From Chloroflexota bacterium (lineage in GTDB: Bacteria > Chloroflexota > Dehalococcoidia > SZUA-161 > JAUWZY01): a stretch of DNA of 8,185 nucleotides. A program made the position numbers and the translations under genes. Below, piece by piece: positions 5,752 through 8,185 of the stretch. The stretch is taken from assembly GCA_030615045.1 (NCBI GenBank), contig JAUWZY010000038.1, positions 1 through 8,185 on the forward strand. The letters are read 5' to 3'. Each line of letters opens with the position of its first letter. Position 1 is the stretch's first letter. Under the pieces are notes generated by a model. That model did not search any database, was not told where the DNA came from, and was given only the letters and a program-made list of their open reading frames with translations.

Positions 5752-6636
5752 TCAAGAGGTGGCGAGCACTTTCTCAGCTTGCAATATGTTGCCATCGCAG
5801 CGAAGTAGGGCAATAAGGCGGCCATCGCGGGAATAAGCCCGATATAACTCACCCGCATTCCCTCCAGGGAGAAGCAATGGCCGTCCATTTACTATCGCTC
5901 GCTCCTTCTCTTCGGCTACGATGATGGCCATCAAGCGAAGTAGCACCACATCTAAAGGGTGGAGCAGTAGTTGCCAATAGCGATGGCGGAAGGCATCCTC
6001 AAGCTGGGGTAGGCTGACCGCCTCGCTAAGATTAAAAGGACCGCTCTTTAGCCGGACCAGGCTCTTCAGGTGCGCACCACAGCCTAAAGCGTGCCCCAGA
6101 TCATGAGCTAGGGAGCGGATATAGGTCCCTTTACTGCATGTCACTTCCAGGGTCAGGAGCGGAAGCTCGAAGTGCAAGAGCTCAAGGCGGAATATGTTTA
6201 CCTTTCTCGGTGGCCTCGGCACCTCAATCCCAGCGCGAGCTAACCGATAAAGGGGCTGCCCTTGATACTTCAGGGCGCTATAAAGTGGCGGGATTTGTTC
6301 TATGAGGCCGCGGAAGGAGGCCAACGCTGCCTCTACCTGCTCCCTGGTCACTGTGGAGACATCGCCCGTGCAAATGATCTTGCCACTGGCATCATAGGTA
6401 TCGGTGGCAGTGCCCAGCTCAACCTGGGCCTGATAAACCTTCCTCTCTTGGGCCATGAATTCAGTCATCCGAGTTCCCTGACCCAGGCCGATGGGCAAAA
6501 CACCCGTGGCTTCGGGATCGAGAGTTCCGCCATGTCCGATCCTCCATTCCCCGCTCAACCTGCGGACGAGAGCTACAACCTCAAAGGAGGTTTTGCCCGC
6601 TGGTTTGTTGATATTCAAGATGCCGTCAATGCTCAA
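5752..6636 (-). CDS. truB: tRNA pseudouridine(55) synthase
   Basis: The protein is 294 aa. It isomerises uridine 55 in the T-loop of tRNAs to pseudouridine. The N-terminal block DGILNINKPAGKTSFEVV (4-21) and RIGHGGTLDPEATGVLPIGLG (32-52) are TruB hallmarks; D40 in GTLDP is the catalytic aspartate. Further blocks are RKVYQAQVELGTATDTYDASG (65-85), IPPLYSALKYQGQPLYRLAR (115-134) and CSKGTYIRSLAHDLG (167-181). The C-terminal ~70 residues (after about 225) fit the PUA-like RNA-binding domain. The chosen start is TTG 6636-6634, which overlaps the rbfA stop as TTGA and places DGILNINKP at the expected distance from the N-terminus. There is no good Shine-Dalgarno before it, so translation probably depends on coupling to rbfA. 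The stop TGA is at 5754-5752. Confidence 0.95.
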   Translation of the reverse strand: MSIDGILNINKPAGKTSFEVVALVRRLSGEWRIGHGGTLDPEATGVLPIGLGQGTRMTEFMAQERKVYQAQVELGTATDTYDASGKIICTGDVSTVTREQVEAALASFRGLIEQIPPLYSALKYQGQPLYRLARAGIEVPRPPRKVNIFRLELLHFELPLLTLEVTCSKGTYIRSLAHDLGHALGCGAHLKSLVRLKSGPFNLSEAVSLPQLEDAFRHRYWQLLLHPLDVVLLRLMAIIVAEEKERAIVNGRPLLLPGGNAGELYRAYSRDGRLIALLRCDGNILQAEKVLATS

Positions 6637-6998
6637 CTCTGGCCTGATTCGCTGCCCTCTGCGGACACCTGCTCAATCAGTTGTGATAGCCGAATCCCTC
6701 GCTCGATGGAGTCATCCTTCTCAAAGCTGAGCTCGGGGATATGGCGTAATGAAACCCGCTTTGCCAATTCGTGGCGCAAGAAGCTGCAGGCGGAACTCAA
6801 CCCCCGAAATACCTCCCCCTGCTCTTCCTCATCGCCCATGATGCTAATGAATATCCGGGCCTGTTTCAGGTCTGGTGAAGCGGAGACCTCGGTGACCGTA
6901 ACCAAGCCCTTGAGCCTGGGATCCTTGACTTGGCGGCTAATCAAATCGCTGAGTTCTGCCCGAATGAGGTGCTCGACCTGCTTTCTACGGTGTGTCAC
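6633..6998 (-). CDS. rbfA: 30S ribosome-binding factor A
   Basis: The protein is 121 aa, normal for the family, a single KH-type RNA-binding domain that helps mature the 3' and 5' ends of 16S rRNA in the 30S subunit. Visible family features are the basic start THRRKQVEHLIRAELSDLI (2-20), the KDPRLKGLVTVTEV block (25-38), SPDLKQARIFISIMG (41-55) and LRHELAKRVSLRHIPELSFEKDDSIERG (74-101), whose R-x-x-P-E-L-x-F core is typical of RbfA. The start is GTG 6998-6996, which overlaps the infB stop as GTGA. The stop TGA (6635-6633) overlaps the truB TTG start. Both junctions point to translational coupling within the conserved infB-rbfA-truB order. Confidence 0.95.
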   Translation of the reverse strand: MTHRRKQVEHLIRAELSDLISRQVKDPRLKGLVTVTEVSASPDLKQARIFISIMGDEEEQGEVFRGLSSACSFLRHELAKRVSLRHIPELSFEKDDSIERGIRLSQLIEQVSAEGSESGQS

Positions 6999-8185
6999 TT
7001 TCTTTCTTTCCGATAGACCTCAATGATATCATCGATTTGAAAATCATTGAATCCCTCGATGCCGATGCCGCACTCAGACCCGGCAGCTATCTCGGGCACA
7101 TGCTCCTTGAAATGCTTCAAGCTGCTGATATTGGATTCATGGATCATTTGACCATTGCGCATTACCCTGGCCGGGGCACCACGAATTACCCTGCCATCGG
7201 TGACATAGACACCTGCAACCTTCCCCGGCCTGACATTGAACATGGCCCGCACCTGGGCATGGCCCTCCACAACCTCGACATAAACGGGCTCCAGGATGCC
7301 GGTCAAGGCCTTCTCCATGTCCTCGATTAAATTATAGATCACATCATAGTGGCGGATTTCGATGCCTTCCGTTTCGGCAAGCCGTTTGGCCCCGGGCTCA
7401 GGGTGAGTGTTAAAGCCGATGATGACACCTCCCGAGGCGATAGCCAGCATCACGTCGCTTCCAGTAATGGTGCCACTGCCGGAGTGAATGATCCTGACCT
7501 TGACCTGCTCGTTTTCCAGCCGCTCCAGGGAGCTCTTAATCGGCTCAATGCTGCCCTGAACATCCACCTTCAAGATGAGATTAAGCCCCTTGACCCGTCC
7601 CTCTCGAATCTGAGAGGAGAGGTCAACCAGCATAAGGGTTTTCGCCTTTAGCGCTTGCTCCCTTTGCCGCTTTGCCACCGAGTCTCGAGCTTCCCTCTCA
7701 TCGGCCACCACCATCATGATGCCACCGGCTTGAGCCACACTTTCCAAGCCCAGGATCTCGACGGGCGTCGAGGGCTCGGCTCTGCGCACCCGGCGGCCGC
7801 GGTCATCGAACATGGCCTTGACCTTGCCCCAGGTGCTGTCGACGACAAAGGTATCGCCGACCTTCAGCGTGCCTGCCTAGATCAGGATGGTAGCCATCGG
7901 GCCTCTGGTGCTATCCAATTTCGCTTCAATGATAACGCCAATGGCCGATCGACCGGGGTTCGCCTTGAGCTCTTCCAGCTTAGCAACGATGAGCAGGTTC
8001 TCCAGAAGCTCGGAGAGCCCTTCCCTTTTCTTCGCCGAGACGGGGACCAAGACCACATCCCCACCCCACTGCTCGATAACGAGCCCATGGTCAGCCAGTT
8101 GCTGTTTGACCCGCTCCAGATCGGCATTTGGCTTATCCATTTTGTTGACAGCAACTACTATCGGCACCTCTACCGCACGGGCGTG
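6995..8185 (-). CDS. infB: Translation initiation factor IF-2, C-terminal two thirds, interrupted by an in-frame TAG
   Basis: IF-2 is the GTPase that brings initiator tRNA to the 30S subunit and promotes subunit joining. The window enters the gene inside the G domain: NKMD (8146-8135) is the G4 guanine-specificity motif and VSAK, a few lines on, is G5. Domain II follows (AGTLKVGDTFVVDSTWGKVKA, then MFDDRGRRVRRAEPSTPVEI), then domain III (LILKVDVQGSIEPIKSSLE, HSGSGTITGSDVMLA) and the initiator-tRNA-binding C-terminal domain (RPGKVAGVYVTDGRV through the end). G1-G3 and the N-terminus lie outside the window. One frame runs from 8185 to the TGA at 6997-6995, broken only by TAG at 7879-7877, where the family usually has glutamine. 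That leaves 102 codons before and 293 after it. No frameshift or other damage is visible. The stop overlaps rbfA as GTGA. Confidence 0.93.
7877..7879 (-). other. In-frame amber codon inside infB
   Basis: On the minus strand the codons read ATC CTG ATC TAG GCA GGC ACG CTG AAG, that is I-L-I-stop-A-G-T-L-K. From memory, many IF-2 proteins read V/L-L-V-Q-x-G-T-L-K here, so a CAG to TAG change (one C to T on the coding strand) explains it. The distance to the gene's TGA is 882 bases, a multiple of three, so the frame is unbroken on both sides. A sequencing or assembly error, a recent mutation or a suppressed codon are the options. Confidence 0.9.

Noticed and set aside
6262..7026. Long plus-strand frame of 254 codons
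   Set aside because: It is antisense to truB and rbfA, both unmistakable by motif. The translation is low-quality and serine-rich with no family features.

Overview
The window looks like ordinary chromosome from a GC-moderate bacterium. I infer a member of the Chloroflexota, probably a Dehalococcoidia-like metagenomic lineage, with low to moderate confidence. The grounds are a tiny four-cysteine zinc-ribbon gene (DUF5679-like), an actinobacterial/archaeal-style inositol-phospholipid cluster next to typical bacterial translation genes, and frequent GTG/TTG starts. I could not search a database. No RNA genes, insertion sequences, phage genes or CRISPR arrays were seen. Coding density is near 98%, and the longest gap between genes is 72 bp (4793-4864).

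Layout. (1) Bases 1-1377, plus strand: the C-terminal end of endonuclease V (nfi), then prfB (release factor 2) 10 bp later. prfB is split by the classic +1 programmed frameshift at CTT-TGA-C (348-354), so the true gene is 285-1377. (2) Bases 1372-4792, minus strand: a tight four-gene operon of inositol-3-phosphate synthase (ino1), a PimA-like GT4 glycosyltransferase, a PgsA1-like phosphatidylinositol-phosphate synthase, and a small SAM methyltransferase. It runs tail-to-tail into prfB with a 6 bp overlap. (3) Bases 4865-5527, plus strand: a PHP-family metallophosphoesterase, divergent from ino1. (4) Bases 5557-8185, minus strand: the infB-rbfA-truB translation/ribosome-maturation operon, entered from its infB end at the window edge, followed by a 47-aa zinc-ribbon gene.

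How the genes work together. The ino1, PimA-like and PgsA-like proteins make a coherent pathway: glucose-6-phosphate to inositol-3-phosphate, then to phosphatidylinositol phosphate (with CDP-diacylglycerol), then glycosylation of the inositol lipid at the membrane. The acyltransferase (PatA) that accompanies these genes in mycobacteria is absent here, and a methyltransferase is translationally coupled instead. The infB-rbfA-truB block is the conserved bacterial arrangement for initiation factor 2, a 30S maturation factor and tRNA pseudouridine-55 synthase; its genes overlap through GTGA and TTGA junctions.

The main anomalies are an in-frame amber codon (TAG, 7877-7879) inside an otherwise intact infB, at a position that is usually glutamine, and the inositol-lipid operon with its coupled methyltransferase. 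Stop use in the window is TGA seven times, TAA twice and TAG twice, so TAG serves as a normal stop here.
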